From NCBI RefSeq assembly GCF_000278725.1, contig NZ_ALCA01000027.1, forward strand, positions 1 through 28,697: a DNA stretch of 28,697 nt, in the 5' to 3' direction. The translations under genes were made by a program, and so were the position numbers. Shown here piece after piece: positions 1-10,151 of this stretch. Source of the DNA: Actinomyces sp. ICM47 (GTDB lineage: Bacteria; Actinomycetota; Actinomycetes; Actinomycetales; Actinomycetaceae). The number at the start of each line of letters is the position of its first letter. Positions within the stretch are counted from its first letter, which is position 1. The notes under the pieces are model-generated. The model saw only the letters and a list, made by a program, of their open reading frames with translations. It had not been told where the DNA came from and did no database searches.

Positions 1-20
1 GTGCGAGTACAATCTGCCGG

Positions 21-76
21 GCAGCCGCACAACCGAGCAGCCGCACAACCGAGCAGCCGCACAACCGAGCAGCCGG
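21..76. repeat. 16-bp tandem repeat, three perfect copies plus a partial fourth
   Basis: The unit GCAGCCGCACAACCGA occurs without mismatch at 21-36, 37-52 and 53-68. A truncated copy (GCAGCCGG) follows at 69-76. No reading frame with a start and RBS runs through it. It is a short intergenic minisatellite of unknown role. Confidence 0.85.
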
Positions 77-150
77 GCAGCCGCAGGGCCACTGGCTACC
101 CCAACCAGCAACGCGCAAGCTGACAGGTGACAATCTGGTCCCCATCATGC

Positions 151-330
151 ACACGTTAACCCGCTACTACGCACGTGGGCCTTCTAATCCGCATGTAAAC
201 CCGCTACTACGCACGTGGGTCCTCTAATCCGCACGTTAACCCGCTACTACGAACCTGGGCAGCCCCGCCCACACTCCAAATAGCGGGTTCACGTGCGACA
301 TAGCGGGTTACCGCTCGCAGCATCGGGTTC
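151..330. repeat. 40-bp tandem repeat (three copies) facing inverted copies of its core
   Basis: Three units with a 40-nt period occupy 151-190, 191-230 and 231-270. Each carries the 9-mer AACCCGCTA (at 158, 198 and 238). In the first two it is followed after three bases by CGCACGTG. The reverse complement TAGCGGGTT occurs at 281-289 and 301-309, with a decayed copy near 322-330. The copy at 281 is followed by CACGTGCG. The third forward copy can pair with 281-289 to give a 9-bp stem with a 34-nt loop. No gene is visible here. It could be a dispersed palindromic repeat, a multi-site operator or a small structured RNA. Confidence 0.75.
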
Positions 331-345
331 GCGCGCGAACAACAC

Positions 346-448
346 ACCCTGCCAGACGCCATTGTGCCCAAAACGCAGACCACCTCGCCCACAACAGCCC
401 ATTTTCAGCGTTTTTCACCGAGGTGGTCTGCACTTTGAGCGCCGCACC
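346..448. repeat. 103-bp direct repeat, copy 1, with a 13-bp inverted repeat
   Basis: This segment reappears almost unchanged at 593-695 (offset 247); the only differences I see are about three substitutions near 357-365. Inside it GCAGACCACCTCG (375-387) and CGAGGTGGTCTGC (419-431) form a perfect 13-bp stem with a 31-nt loop containing a T5 run. It looks like a dispersed palindromic or MITE-like element and encodes nothing recognisable. Confidence 0.85.
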
Positions 449-590
449 CTACGCCGCCCGAAATCAGCACAAGCCTCCAACGCCATACGCGTCGCACGCT
501 CACGCAACTCCATCGAAGACTTACGCTGACCAGACATCCCAAACCTCCAATCCGGCCTAAGACACTCCCCACAATACCCGGGACACTTCA
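449..590 (-). pseudogene. Truncated left end of an IS3-like element with the start of orfA
   Basis: Reading down the minus strand from 590, the segment begins TGAAGTGTCCCGGG, which resembles IS3-family terminal repeats. An ATG lies at 537-535, about 53 bases in, a normal distance for orfA. The encoded start is MSGQRKSSMELRERATRMA, ending near ALEACADF. This resembles the N-terminal helix-turn-helix region of IS3-type OrfA proteins (ELRERAVRM pattern). After about 26 residues the similarity stops where the 103-bp repeat begins, so the rest of orfA, orfB and the right end are missing. Codons such as CGT, GCG and TTG differ from the strongly GC-ending codons of the neighbouring genes. It is a non-functional remnant. 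The family call rests on motif memory. Confidence 0.55.
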
Positions 591-592
591 AC

Positions 593-695
593 ACCCTGCC
601 AGATACCGTTGTGCCCAAAACGCAGACCACCTCGCCCACAACAGCCCATTTTCAGCGTTTTTCACCGAGGTGGTCTGCACTTTGAGCGCCGCACC
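593..695. repeat. 103-bp direct repeat, copy 2, with a 13-bp inverted repeat
   Basis: Near-identical to 346-448. The 13-bp arms lie at 622-634 and 666-678. The two copies bracket the IS3-like fragment exactly, leaving only two or three bases at the junctions. From about 696 to 860 I see no gene and no strong structure. Confidence 0.85.
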
Positions 696-860
696 ACCAC
701 GAACCGCAACCTCACTGCCTCAAAACGGGGGAAACGACATCATTAGAGCCGCGACACGCCGGCGACACGCCGCCAGCCAGCTCCTAATGCTGCACCCCCA
801 GCGGGCCAGATTGGAAACCAACGCAGGGCATACAGCCCCCGGCTGGTGCCCAACTGCGGT

Positions 861-1745
861 GCCGGTGGGCGGGGGCAGGACCTGGCCGGGCTTCAAAACG
901 ACGCCGATCACCCACCAGCACACCAGGCACCGCCGGTGTGGAGGGCGACGCGTGAGCTGCGGGACAAGAGAGGCCTGGCTGTGGGGCTTGGCCGCAGTGC
1001 CCGTGGTCGGCGGGGCCTGGATGGGATGTGCACAGCAATGAAAAGCCCCACCGGTGTGGAGGGTGCCGGAGGGTCCGGAGGGCTTGGCCGGGCTTCGAGA
1101 TCGACGACTCCGAGCCGCAGGTTCACGCATGGAGGGAACCGCGAGGCCCGCGGAGCCTGGCTGTGGGGCTTGGCGGCGGCGCCCGTGGGCGGCGGGTCCT
1201 GGATGGGATGTGCACAGCAATGAATAGCCCCACCGGTGTGGAGGGTGCCGGAGGGTCCGGAGGGCTTGGCCGGGCTTCGAGCTCGATGACTCCGAGCCGC
1301 AGGTTCACGCATGGAGGGAACCGCGAGGCCCGCGGAGCCTGGCCGCGGTGCCGGTGGGTGCCGGTGGGCGGCGGCAGGGCATAGCCGGGCTTTAAAACGA
1401 CGCCGATCACCACCAGCACACCAGGCACCGCCGGTGTGGAGGGCAACGCGTGAGCTGCGGGACAAGAGAGGCCTGGCTGTGGAGCTTGGCGGCGGTGCCC
1501 GTGGGCGGCGAGGCCTGGATGGGATGTGCACAGCAATGAAAAGCCCCACCGGTGTGGAGGGTGCCGGTGGGCGGCGGCAGGGCCTGGCCGGGCTTCGAGA
1601 TCGACGACTCCGAGCCGCGGGTTCACGCATGGAGGGAACCGCGAGGCCCGCGTGGCCCGCGGAGCCGGGCCGAGGTGCCGGTGGGCGGCGGCAGGGCCTG
1701 GCCGGGCTTCGAGATCGACGACTCCGAGCCGAAGGCTCGCGTGCG
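861..1745. repeat. Mosaic of three shuffled repeat modules, no gene
   Basis: This GC-rich stretch is assembled from three modules. Module B contains GGATGGGATGTGCACAGCAA and the GGTGTGGAGGGTGCCG stretch; it starts near 1018, 1199 and 1516. Module A contains TTCGAGATCGACGACTCCGA and a CATGGAGGGAACCGCGAGGC stretch; it occurs near 1090, 1271 and 1590, with a truncated copy near 1706. Module C contains AAAACGACGCCGATCACC and GGGACAAGAGAGGCCTGG; it occurs near 890-1018 and 1390-1516. The order is C-B-A-B-A-C-B-A-A(partial), joined by GTGCCGGTGGGCGGCGGCAG linkers. All six frames stay open over long stretches because of composition, and none has an RBS and a plausible protein. It may be a recombination-scrambled intergenic repeat or a structured RNA; function unknown. 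Confidence 0.75.
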
Positions 1746-1858
1746 GCGATCTCGCGGGCGGGCCGCCGCCCACCGGCACACACAGCGGTCCAGCCCACAT
1801 AGGCAGACCTCGCGGTGCCCGGAAATCAGGCGCATCCACAACCAGCACCCACAACGAA

Positions 1859-1893
1859 ACGAGGCCGCGACCGGTTTCCGGCCACGGCCTCGT
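1859..1893 (-). terminator. Rho-independent terminator of ppdK
   Basis: On the minus strand ACGAGGCCG pairs with CGGCCTCGT. The intervening bases also pair through G-T wobbles and CCGG/CCGG around an AAA loop, giving about 16 bp. TTTCGTTG follows. It lies 44 bases past the ppdK stop codon. Confidence 0.85.
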
Positions 1894-1936
1894 CGCGCTC
1901 AATCAGTGCCACTCAGCAAAGCGGCACCGCCAGCGA

Positions 1937-4654
<2,718 letters not shown>

Positions 4655-4686
4655 CGTGGTCCTCAACTTCCATGTTTGCGATGATT

Positions 4687-4702
4687 GGCCCGACGCCGGG
4701 CC
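4687..4702 (-). other. Small hairpin in the ppdK leader
   Basis: GGCCCG and CGGGCC form a perfect 6-bp stem around a 4-base loop about 33 bases before the ppdK start. It lies in the presumed 5' untranslated region and could influence translation or mRNA stability. No known riboswitch class is recognisable. Confidence 0.35.
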
Positions 4703-4715
4703 GCTACCACAGGCA

Positions 4716-4745
4716 AGGATACACGCCTCAAGGGACTAAGGTCAC
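4716..4745 (-). promoter_or_regulatory. Possible ppdK promoter
   Basis: On the minus strand GTGACC (4745-4740) and TATCCT (4721-4716) are separated by 18 bases. Each matches four of six bases of the vegetative -35 and -10 consensus. They would give a leader of about 55 bases. The match is weak, and other sites in 4655-4918 are possible. Confidence 0.3.
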
Positions 4746-4918
4746 TTCAAGACACACCCTCTTAAGATTGTCCTGACATGAACGAGGCCGTGGTTGCTTG
4801 TCGGGTATCGTACCCTCGCGCGGGAGCGGGCGTCAGGCGGGTTGGTCAGCGGTATCGGCGAGTCTGTCACGCAGGCACCGGCGGGCGCGGTGTTCGGTCG
4901 GCGGGGCGGGTAGACAGA

Positions 4919-4948
4919 TGTGGGGCGGACCCGAAGGCCCGCCCCACA
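4919..4948 (-). terminator. Hairpin terminator downstream of the lower-GC membrane-anchored gene
   Basis: TGTGGGGCGG (4919-4928) and CCGCCCCACA (4939-4948) form a perfect 10-bp stem with a 10-base loop, 43 bases past the stop at 4992. There is no long T-run, as is common for terminators in high-GC actinobacteria. Its arms closely resemble those of the hairpin at 6096-6135. Confidence 0.7.
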
Positions 4949-4991
4949 CTCGTCACAGGAGCCAGGTCGCCGGCGAGGCTCGCCGGTCCAG

Positions 4992-6011
4992 CTATCTGAC
5001 CTGTCGGCCGTCGACCCACTTTTGAAGGAGCGTGAAGACGATGTATCGCTCACCGGCCTCGTCGAAGCAGACCGCGCCACGCACGTCCAGCCAGATACGG
5101 TGCTCCCGTGTGGTGACCGTGATGTAGTGGGCAGCCAAGCTCCCCGGCAAGCTGTCGCTGACCTCCCCTACGTCAATTGACTCAACATCCGCAACGTTAA
5201 GATCGGGACACAGGGCCTGCTCTGGGCTTTCCCCGCGAATGCACGATTCCAGAAGAGGCACGAATTGCTCCTGTTGCCAGGCCTTTGTTTCCCCGTTCAA
5301 GACGATGTCGATTTGGTGAGGTTCGTCAGCATCGAACAAGTCGATCGTCGCACCCGACGGAACGGAGTCGACACTGTACTCAGTGTCTTCACTGAACCGG
5401 GTCACGCTAATGTCGTAGGCACCGGGATACGCGTACACCAATCCTCCACCTGCCGCGAAGTGCCACAGGTCGTCTGTTACGGGAGGAATCATCCGCTGAT
5501 TGCCCTTGGTCGCTCCGACGTCCCCGAGCGACACTCCAGCAATCGACAGGTCTGAGGCGTACCCGTGCGCGGACACAGTGACCTTACGTGCCGCACTGGA
5601 AACGACCCTCCACGAGCCAATGTGCGGCTTGGGCACACCCGAGCGCTCCATGTAGATGACGCGGGTCGTGGAGCGGCCGTTCATTGAGAACTCGATATTG
5701 ACCCCCTGCCGACCATCCCTGTCGAGCTCGGAGTGCACCCACACAGCGCCCACGCTCATCGCTGGAGTGCTCGACGAGCGCTGGAGTCGCCGCAGGTCAA
5801 CGGCGTCGCCACGCCCGACATTGGGATCGGCGTCGGCGTCGGCGCTCTCAACCGCCAGGGCATCTTCGAAGCGCCCCTGGGCGATCGCCTCGGCGTAGTA
5901 GCGAGCGGCGTCCTGCGCACTCGTGCGCGACAGATACACGAGGCCACCCACCACCGGCAACACAACGAACACACACACGAGGACGACGATCATCCGCGCG
6001 CGTTTCTTCAT
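4992..6011 (-). CDS. Membrane-anchored extracytoplasmic protein of unknown function
   Basis: A 339-residue protein starting MKKRARMIVVLV. Residues 7-28 form one transmembrane or uncleaved signal segment, with the rest outside the cell. The segment just after it (SAQDAARYYAEAIAQGRFEDALAVES) has the alternating pattern of NTF2-like DUF4878-type domains in actinobacterial lipoproteins and anchored proteins. Later parts look beta-rich (SWRVVSS, GGLVYAYPGAYDISVTRF), as in proteins ending in repeated PG-Y modules. Three cysteines occur in the C-terminal third (LLESCIRG, ALCPDL, GAVCFDE). The start has GAGAGTGAG upstream. Third codon positions are less GC-biased than in the neighbours, which hints at different ancestry. 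It sits just after the FHA gene but is separated from it by a hairpin, so its link to the kinase cluster is uncertain. The function is not recognised. Confidence 0.85.
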   Translation of the reverse strand: MKKRARMIVVLVCVFVVLPVVGGLVYLSRTSAQDAARYYAEAIAQGRFEDALAVESADADADPNVGRGDAVDLRRLQRSSSTPAMSVGAVWVHSELDRDGRQGVNIEFSMNGRSTTRVIYMERSGVPKPHIGSWRVVSSAARKVTVSAHGYASDLSIAGVSLGDVGATKGNQRMIPPVTDDLWHFAAGGGLVYAYPGAYDISVTRFSEDTEYSVDSVPSGATIDLFDADEPHQIDIVLNGETKAWQQEQFVPLLESCIRGESPEQALCPDLNVADVESIDVGEVSDSLPGSLAAHYITVTTREHRIWLDVRGAVCFDEAGERYIVFTLLQKWVDGRQVR

Positions 6012-6095
6012 GACACGCTCACTCTCGCCAGGCCGGTGGCAGCAAGCATCAGCGCGCGCAACCTCCAGCAGGTCTTAACAGCCACCCTAGTACAT

Positions 6096-6135
6096 ACGCG
6101 TGCGGGGTGGGCCAAGCGGTCCACCCCACACGCGT
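6096..6135 (-). terminator. Long hairpin ending the kinase/FHA cluster
   Basis: A 15-bp stem with one G-T wobble (6096-6110 with 6121-6135) encloses a 10-base loop. It begins 13 bases after the FHA gene stop. No T-run follows. It probably terminates the operon or protects its 3' end. The 5' arm on the minus strand (GTGTGGGGTGG) nearly matches the hairpin at 4919-4948. Confidence 0.75.
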
Positions 6136-6147
6136 TTGAATAGCAGA

Positions 6148-7602
6148 TCAGCGCACGCGGAACTCGATCGTGGTGCCCTCACCGACGTCGATGAGGTCAC
6201 CGTCGTTCAGGGCGATCGTCACCATGGGGGTGACATCCTGGAAAGAGCCGTCAGCGTGACGCAGGACGGTGCCGTTGGCGCTGCCCAGGTCCATGAGCGC
6301 CCACGAACCCGGCGTCGTCATCATGACGGCGCAGTGGGAACGCGAGATCTCGGTGGCCGGGCTGGGCACGCGCAGCACGGTCGCCACGGGGCGGCCGGTC
6401 AGGGCGCGGGCGTCGGGGTCGCGGCCGATGACGACGTCACGCGAGACCTCAACGGGCACGGTGCCGCCGTGGATCAGGAAGGCGACGGGCGCGGCGGGGC
6501 CGGAGTTGACGGGGGCGAGGCGCAGAATCGTGGCCTCGGTGTCGGTCTCGGCACCCAAGTCGGCCAGGCCGGCGGCGCTCATGGCCTCGGGCGCGGCGGG
6601 CGGTTCGGCTGCCGTCTCCGGCTCGGGGGCAGGCGCAGGTTCCGGCTCAGGGGCGGATTCAAGCTCCGCTTCCGGCTCAGGAGCAGGCTCGAACTCGGGG
6701 GCGGACTCAAGTTCCGCTTCCGATTCGGGAGCAAGTTCGGTGTTTTCCTCCGACTCGGACTCGGACGAGGCCTGGGCGGGTTCCACGAAGGCGGCACCAC
6801 GGTCGATGGTAGCGGTGCGGTCGAGGGACTCAGCCGTATGGATCGGCGGCTCGACGGCGTCGGCGACGACGTAGAGCTCGCTCGAGGTCTGTTCAAGGTC
6901 CTCGGAGGGCGCCTCGTCCTGCGCATCATCCGTGGCGTCCACGGGCGCGTACGGATCGGGGGTGGTGCGGGAGGCACCGGGCAGCGAGACGGGACCGTTG
7001 CTGGTGGCCGCGAGGAACTGGGCTTCGACGGCAGCCAGGTCAACCGCAGGCGCGTGCGTGATCGTGGGTTCGGGCAACTCTTCGCGGGCGTCGCGACGGG
7101 CGCGACGCTCGTGGTCCGGAATATCCGGGTTGATGAGGAAGCCCATCGTATCAACAGGCATCGACGCGAGGGCCTCAACCTCGTCGAGCGCGCGACCGAT
7201 GCGAATCTCGCCAGCCTCGACGCGGTCTGCGGCGGGCACCATCCACGTGATCTCGTCACCGTCGATGATGGTGGCCTCGAACGTCTGCCACTCGCCCGGG
7301 TTGAAGGGCCAGGCCCAGATCGGGTCGTTCCACACCTGCTCGGTGATCTGGCCGGCGGCGCGCATGCGCAGCTGAATATTGCCGAGGACTGTCAAGTAGG
7401 GCTGTTCGCCCGCACAGTCGAGAAGCAAGACATCGCCCTGCTCTGCCTGCACGTGAGAGAGCCACGCCTGGGTGTCAGCGCGCCCCCACACGACGTCGGC
7501 CGCGGAATCCGCGAAATCGAGCGGCACCAACGCCGCGCCGAGGGGTCCGGTGACGAGCATCGCGCCCTGTCCGCGACACAAGAAGCGTCCAATCTGAAGC
7601 AT
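6148..7602 (-). CDS. FHA-domain phosphothreonine-binding protein
   Basis: A 484-residue soluble protein. The C-terminal FHA domain (about 385-484) has the key features of a phosphothreonine reader: the Arg in IGRDPDARA, the Ser and His in EISRSHCAV, and the Asn in LGSANGTVLR. Residues about 280-340 are a low-complexity acidic Pro/Glu/Ala linker built from repeats such as PEPEAELESAPEPE. The N-terminal ~150 residues are an unclassified folded region with many Trp (VWNDPIWAWPFNPGEW). There is no signal peptide or membrane segment. The ATG shares its A with the TGA of the upstream phosphatase gene, and GAGAAGG lies upstream, so translation is coupled. It probably binds threonines phosphorylated by the adjacent kinase and recruits partners. 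It is the last gene of the cluster. The FHA call is firm; the partner is inferred. Confidence 0.92.
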   Translation of the reverse strand: MLQIGRFLCRGQGAMLVTGPLGAALVPLDFADSAADVVWGRADTQAWLSHVQAEQGDVLLLDCAGEQPYLTVLGNIQLRMRAAGQITEQVWNDPIWAWPFNPGEWQTFEATIIDGDEITWMVPAADRVEAGEIRIGRALDEVEALASMPVDTMGFLINPDIPDHERRARRDAREELPEPTITHAPAVDLAAVEAQFLAATSNGPVSLPGASRTTPDPYAPVDATDDAQDEAPSEDLEQTSSELYVVADAVEPPIHTAESLDRTATIDRGAAFVEPAQASSESESEENTELAPESEAELESAPEFEPAPEPEAELESAPEPEPAPAPEPETAAEPPAAPEAMSAAGLADLGAETDTEATILRLAPVNSGPAAPVAFLIHGGTVPVEVSRDVVIGRDPDARALTGRPVATVLRVPSPATEISRSHCAVMMTTPGSWALMDLGSANGTVLRHADGSFQDVTPMVTIALNDGDLIDVGEGTTIEFRVR

Positions 7603-8474
7603 CAGTCACTGCCTTCTCTACGAGGAACCCGGCGCGCTGTCTGAATCGACGCCGGACGTACTGGTTGAATCATCCGATTCATGACATTCGTTGTCAATGT
7701 TACTCGTGATTCTTTTCCTGCGTAGACTACTACGGCTGTCGTGTTGTCGCGAGTGCCCGCTTCGAGGCTGGCTTTCACGAGTGCGTCAGCGGTGCCCTGC
7801 GGCCCATTGCCGGCGGCGACAATGGCGTGGATCTGCGAATCCTGTAGGACGCCGTGCACGCCGTCTGTACAGATGACCGCGCGGTCGCCTTCTTCCATCG
7901 GCATGATGGTGTAGTCGGCTTTCACACTTCCGGTTTGTCCGGCACCCAGTGCCTTGGTCACGACGTTGGCTGGAGGAATGACCTGGGGCGCGCCTGAGGT
8001 GGCCGCCAGGTCGCGAGCCTCCTGCAGCGCGGAGTGGTCGTGGGTGAGTTGGCGGATGCCGCCGGCACCGACGACGTAGGCGCGTGAGTCGCCAACATTG
8101 AAGGAGAGCCAGAAGGCCCCTTCCGCGGTCCACAGGACCATCAGACCGGAGAGTGTCGTGCCGGGGGCACTCATCGGATTGTCAGCAGGTGCCAGGGAGG
8201 CCACGTCCGTGGCGGCTGCGTCAATCGCGACGGACAGATCGACCAGGTCGACGGGACGGTCTCCGAGTCGATCAGGACTCAGGAACTCCTGCAGTGTAAG
8301 GACGGCCTGTGCTGAGGCCCGGGCACCGCCGAGGTGGCCCCCCATCCCATCTGCGACTGCGAAGACGGGCGAGACCGCCAGCCAAGAATCCTCGTTGTGT
8401 GAGCGGACCGGACCGACGTCGGTCGACGCACCCCACAATAGTGGCGCACGCTCGGCATGTTCACCCTGAGCCAT
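7602..8474 (-). CDS. prpC: PP2C-family protein serine/threonine phosphatase
   Basis: A 290-residue cytoplasmic PPM/PP2C phosphatase expected to remove phosphate from Ser/Thr residues using two metal ions. The family motifs appear in order: SHNEDSW near the N-terminus, VADGMGGHLGG with the metal-binding Asp, NVGDSRAYVV, TDGVHGVLQD, and RDNTTAVVV near the C-terminus. All metal-ligand aspartates are present, so it should be active. The ATG at 8474 has AAAGGTAG just upstream. It overlaps the FHA gene by one base (TGATG). A 141-bp gap separates it from the upstream kinase gene, and that gap has a possible -10 element, so it may also have its own promoter. It is the expected antagonist of the neighbouring kinase. 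The symbol prpC is borrowed from the bifidobacterial cluster. Confidence 0.95.
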   Translation of the reverse strand: MAQGEHAERAPLLWGASTDVGPVRSHNEDSWLAVSPVFAVADGMGGHLGGARASAQAVLTLQEFLSPDRLGDRPVDLVDLSVAIDAAATDVASLAPADNPMSAPGTTLSGLMVLWTAEGAFWLSFNVGDSRAYVVGAGGIRQLTHDHSALQEARDLAATSGAPQVIPPANVVTKALGAGQTGSVKADYTIMPMEEGDRAVICTDGVHGVLQDSQIHAIVAAGNGPQGTADALVKASLEAGTRDNTTAVVVYAGKESRVTLTTNVMNRMIQPVRPASIQTARRVPRREGSD

Positions 8475-8528
8475 CTACCTTTGTCCTTCTCGCTACGTTG
8501 GGCGCGTGGGATAGCGCGTAACGCATTC

Positions 8529-8534
8529 ATTCTA
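8529..8534 (-). promoter_or_regulatory. Possible -10 element for the phosphatase and FHA genes
   Basis: TAGAAT on the minus strand matches five of six bases of the -10 consensus. It lies in an AT-richer part of the 141-bp gap after the kinase gene, 55 bases before the phosphatase start. No good -35 is present at 17 bases. It may mark a secondary internal promoter. Confidence 0.3.
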
Positions 8535-8615
8535 CACGTGCATCATTAATGGTTACACAAAATGGACCGCAATTCGCCCTGGTCAGCCACGCGCTGGAAT
8601 ACGCTACACGGATGG

Positions 8616-10151
8616 TCAGGGAACAGTTTGACAGGCCCTCACAGGGTCGGACATACGGCCCGAGGAACGCGACACCGTCGTGATTTCCATGCAGTTTTCG
8701 CCGCTGGCTCCATCCACGCTCACCGTCGCCGCCTCGACGCTGCCGTGCGTCGTGCCCGCGGGGCCGCTCCCCTCGTAGGAGTACGTCACATCCGCCGTGG
8801 CCAGGCCATCGGGAACGCTCCACGTCCACGTCACCTGGCCGTCGGCGTACTCTCCTGCGAGCGAGGTGACCTGTGGGGGTGCTGCTCCGAGGGGGTTCTC
8901 CGCGTTCGTCGACGCGCTCGTCGTCTCCTCAGCAGGGGCGATACGCGTGAAAGATCCTTCGTCCCGCAGAATACCAACCACCAGACCCGCTCCAATCACT
9001 GCGGCCAGCAGAGCCAATCCCACCGCTGCGACGGGATTCAAGCCCCGCTTGGAAACGTCAGGGTCGTCGACCGTACGACGGGCCGAGGCCTCGGCCTCCT
9101 CCGTCGACTGATCGGCGTTCCATGAATCAGCCACGGCCTCGACGCCGCCGGAACCCGCCCCACCCTCGAAGGAATAATAGGACGACGAGCGCATGCGCGT
9201 GTCGTCCGGGTCGATGACGGGGGCACCACGCGTGCGCGTATTCTGGTCGCCAGCGGAACCGGCCGAGGCTTTGGAGCGCTTCTCCTTGATTTCCATCTCG
9301 GTGCGCGCGTAGCCCAGCTCTTGTTGGACGCGCTGGAGACCCTTGCCGAACTCTAACGCCGAGGGGGTGCGCTCATCCGGGTTGATTGCCATCGCCGCGC
9401 GCAACACACGCTCAAGCTCCGCCGGGGCGTCCGCGCGGCCCAGGCCTCGCATGCGACCGCGCTGCACGCGGTTCGCGATCGACGCCGCCGAGTTATCCCC
9501 GATGGGATCCTCGAAGGGGCTGCGGCCCGTGATGAACGTCCACATCGTCGATGCGAGCGCCCACACATCCTGCGTCGGCGCGGCCGGCGAGTTGACGTCC
9601 TGCTGCTCTGGGGGTGCCCACAGCACCGAGAAGCCGTCAAACGCGCCGACCTCCAGCTTGCCGATCTTCGAGGCGACACCGAAGTCCGCGAGGACCGGCT
9701 TCCCATAGGCGTCCAGCATGATGTTCGAAGGCTTGATGTCGCGGTGCACGTAGCCCTGGCGGTGGAACATCTCGACGACGCCGCACACCTTGATCATTGT
9801 GTCCAGCGCCGTCTCCAGCGACATTGGCCGCGCGCGCACCTGCGTCAGCAGGTCAGCAACCGGGCAGTACTCCATCACCAGGTAGGCGCGTCCATCGGAG
9901 GTCGTGCCCACGCCGTGCAGCTCCACCACCGAGGGGTGGCCGGCCAGCAGAGTCATGGCGTCAGCCTCGCGGTGCAGCTCAAGGGTGCCTCGCTCGTCCC
10001 CTTTCGCGCGCACTACCTTGATGGCCACGTCGCGGCTGGGCAGCTCCTGGCGGTACAGGAACACGTCGGCGAAACCACCCTGGCCGAGTGGGCGAACCCA
10101 CCGGAAGCCGGGAATCTGGGGGCCACGCGTGGCCACGACCGCTGAACTCAC
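8616..10151 (-). CDS. Transmembrane serine/threonine protein kinase with Fn3-like outer domain
   Basis: A 511-residue Hanks-type kinase. The catalytic domain is complete: glycine loop GQGGFADVF (23-31), VAIKVV lysine (~44), catalytic loop VHRDIKPSNIML (~130), ADFGVA (~155), APPEQ and QDVWALAS. After a cytoplasmic linker a single transmembrane helix (about 372-395) precedes a ~115-residue outer part. That part resembles a fibronectin type III fold (VTWTWSVPDG, VTYSYEGSGP) and has two cysteines (ENCMEI, RACQTV) that could pair. It lacks PASTA repeats, so it is not the usual PknB. The start is GTG at 10151, overlapping the upstream stop as GTGA, with AGGAGGAG ahead of it. It corresponds to pkb2 of the bifidobacterial cluster. 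It likely senses the surface protein or wall state and signals through the phosphatase and FHA partners. Confidence 0.95.
   Translation of the reverse strand: MSSAVVATRGPQIPGFRWVRPLGQGGFADVFLYRQELPSRDVAIKVVRAKGDERGTLELHREADAMTLLAGHPSVVELHGVGTTSDGRAYLVMEYCPVADLLTQVRARPMSLETALDTMIKVCGVVEMFHRQGYVHRDIKPSNIMLDAYGKPVLADFGVASKIGKLEVGAFDGFSVLWAPPEQQDVNSPAAPTQDVWALASTMWTFITGRSPFEDPIGDNSAASIANRVQRGRMRGLGRADAPAELERVLRAAMAINPDERTPSALEFGKGLQRVQQELGYARTEMEIKEKRSKASAGSAGDQNTRTRGAPVIDPDDTRMRSSSYYSFEGGAGSGGVEAVADSWNADQSTEEAEASARRTVDDPDVSKRGLNPVAAVGLALLAAVIGAGLVVGILRDEGSFTRIAPAEETTSASTNAENPLGAAPPQVTSLAGEYADGQVTWTWSVPDGLATADVTYSYEGSGPAGTTHGSVEAATVSVDGASGENCMEITTVSRSSGRMSDPVRACQTVP

Noticed and set aside
151..270. 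Possible CRISPR array
   Set aside because: The 40-bp units are repeated as a whole with no unique spacers, and no cas genes are nearby.
908..1902. Long Pro/Arg-rich minus-strand frames over the repeat mosaic
   Set aside because: All frames are open there through composition. There is no RBS, the frames run through shuffled repeats, and the translations are low-complexity.
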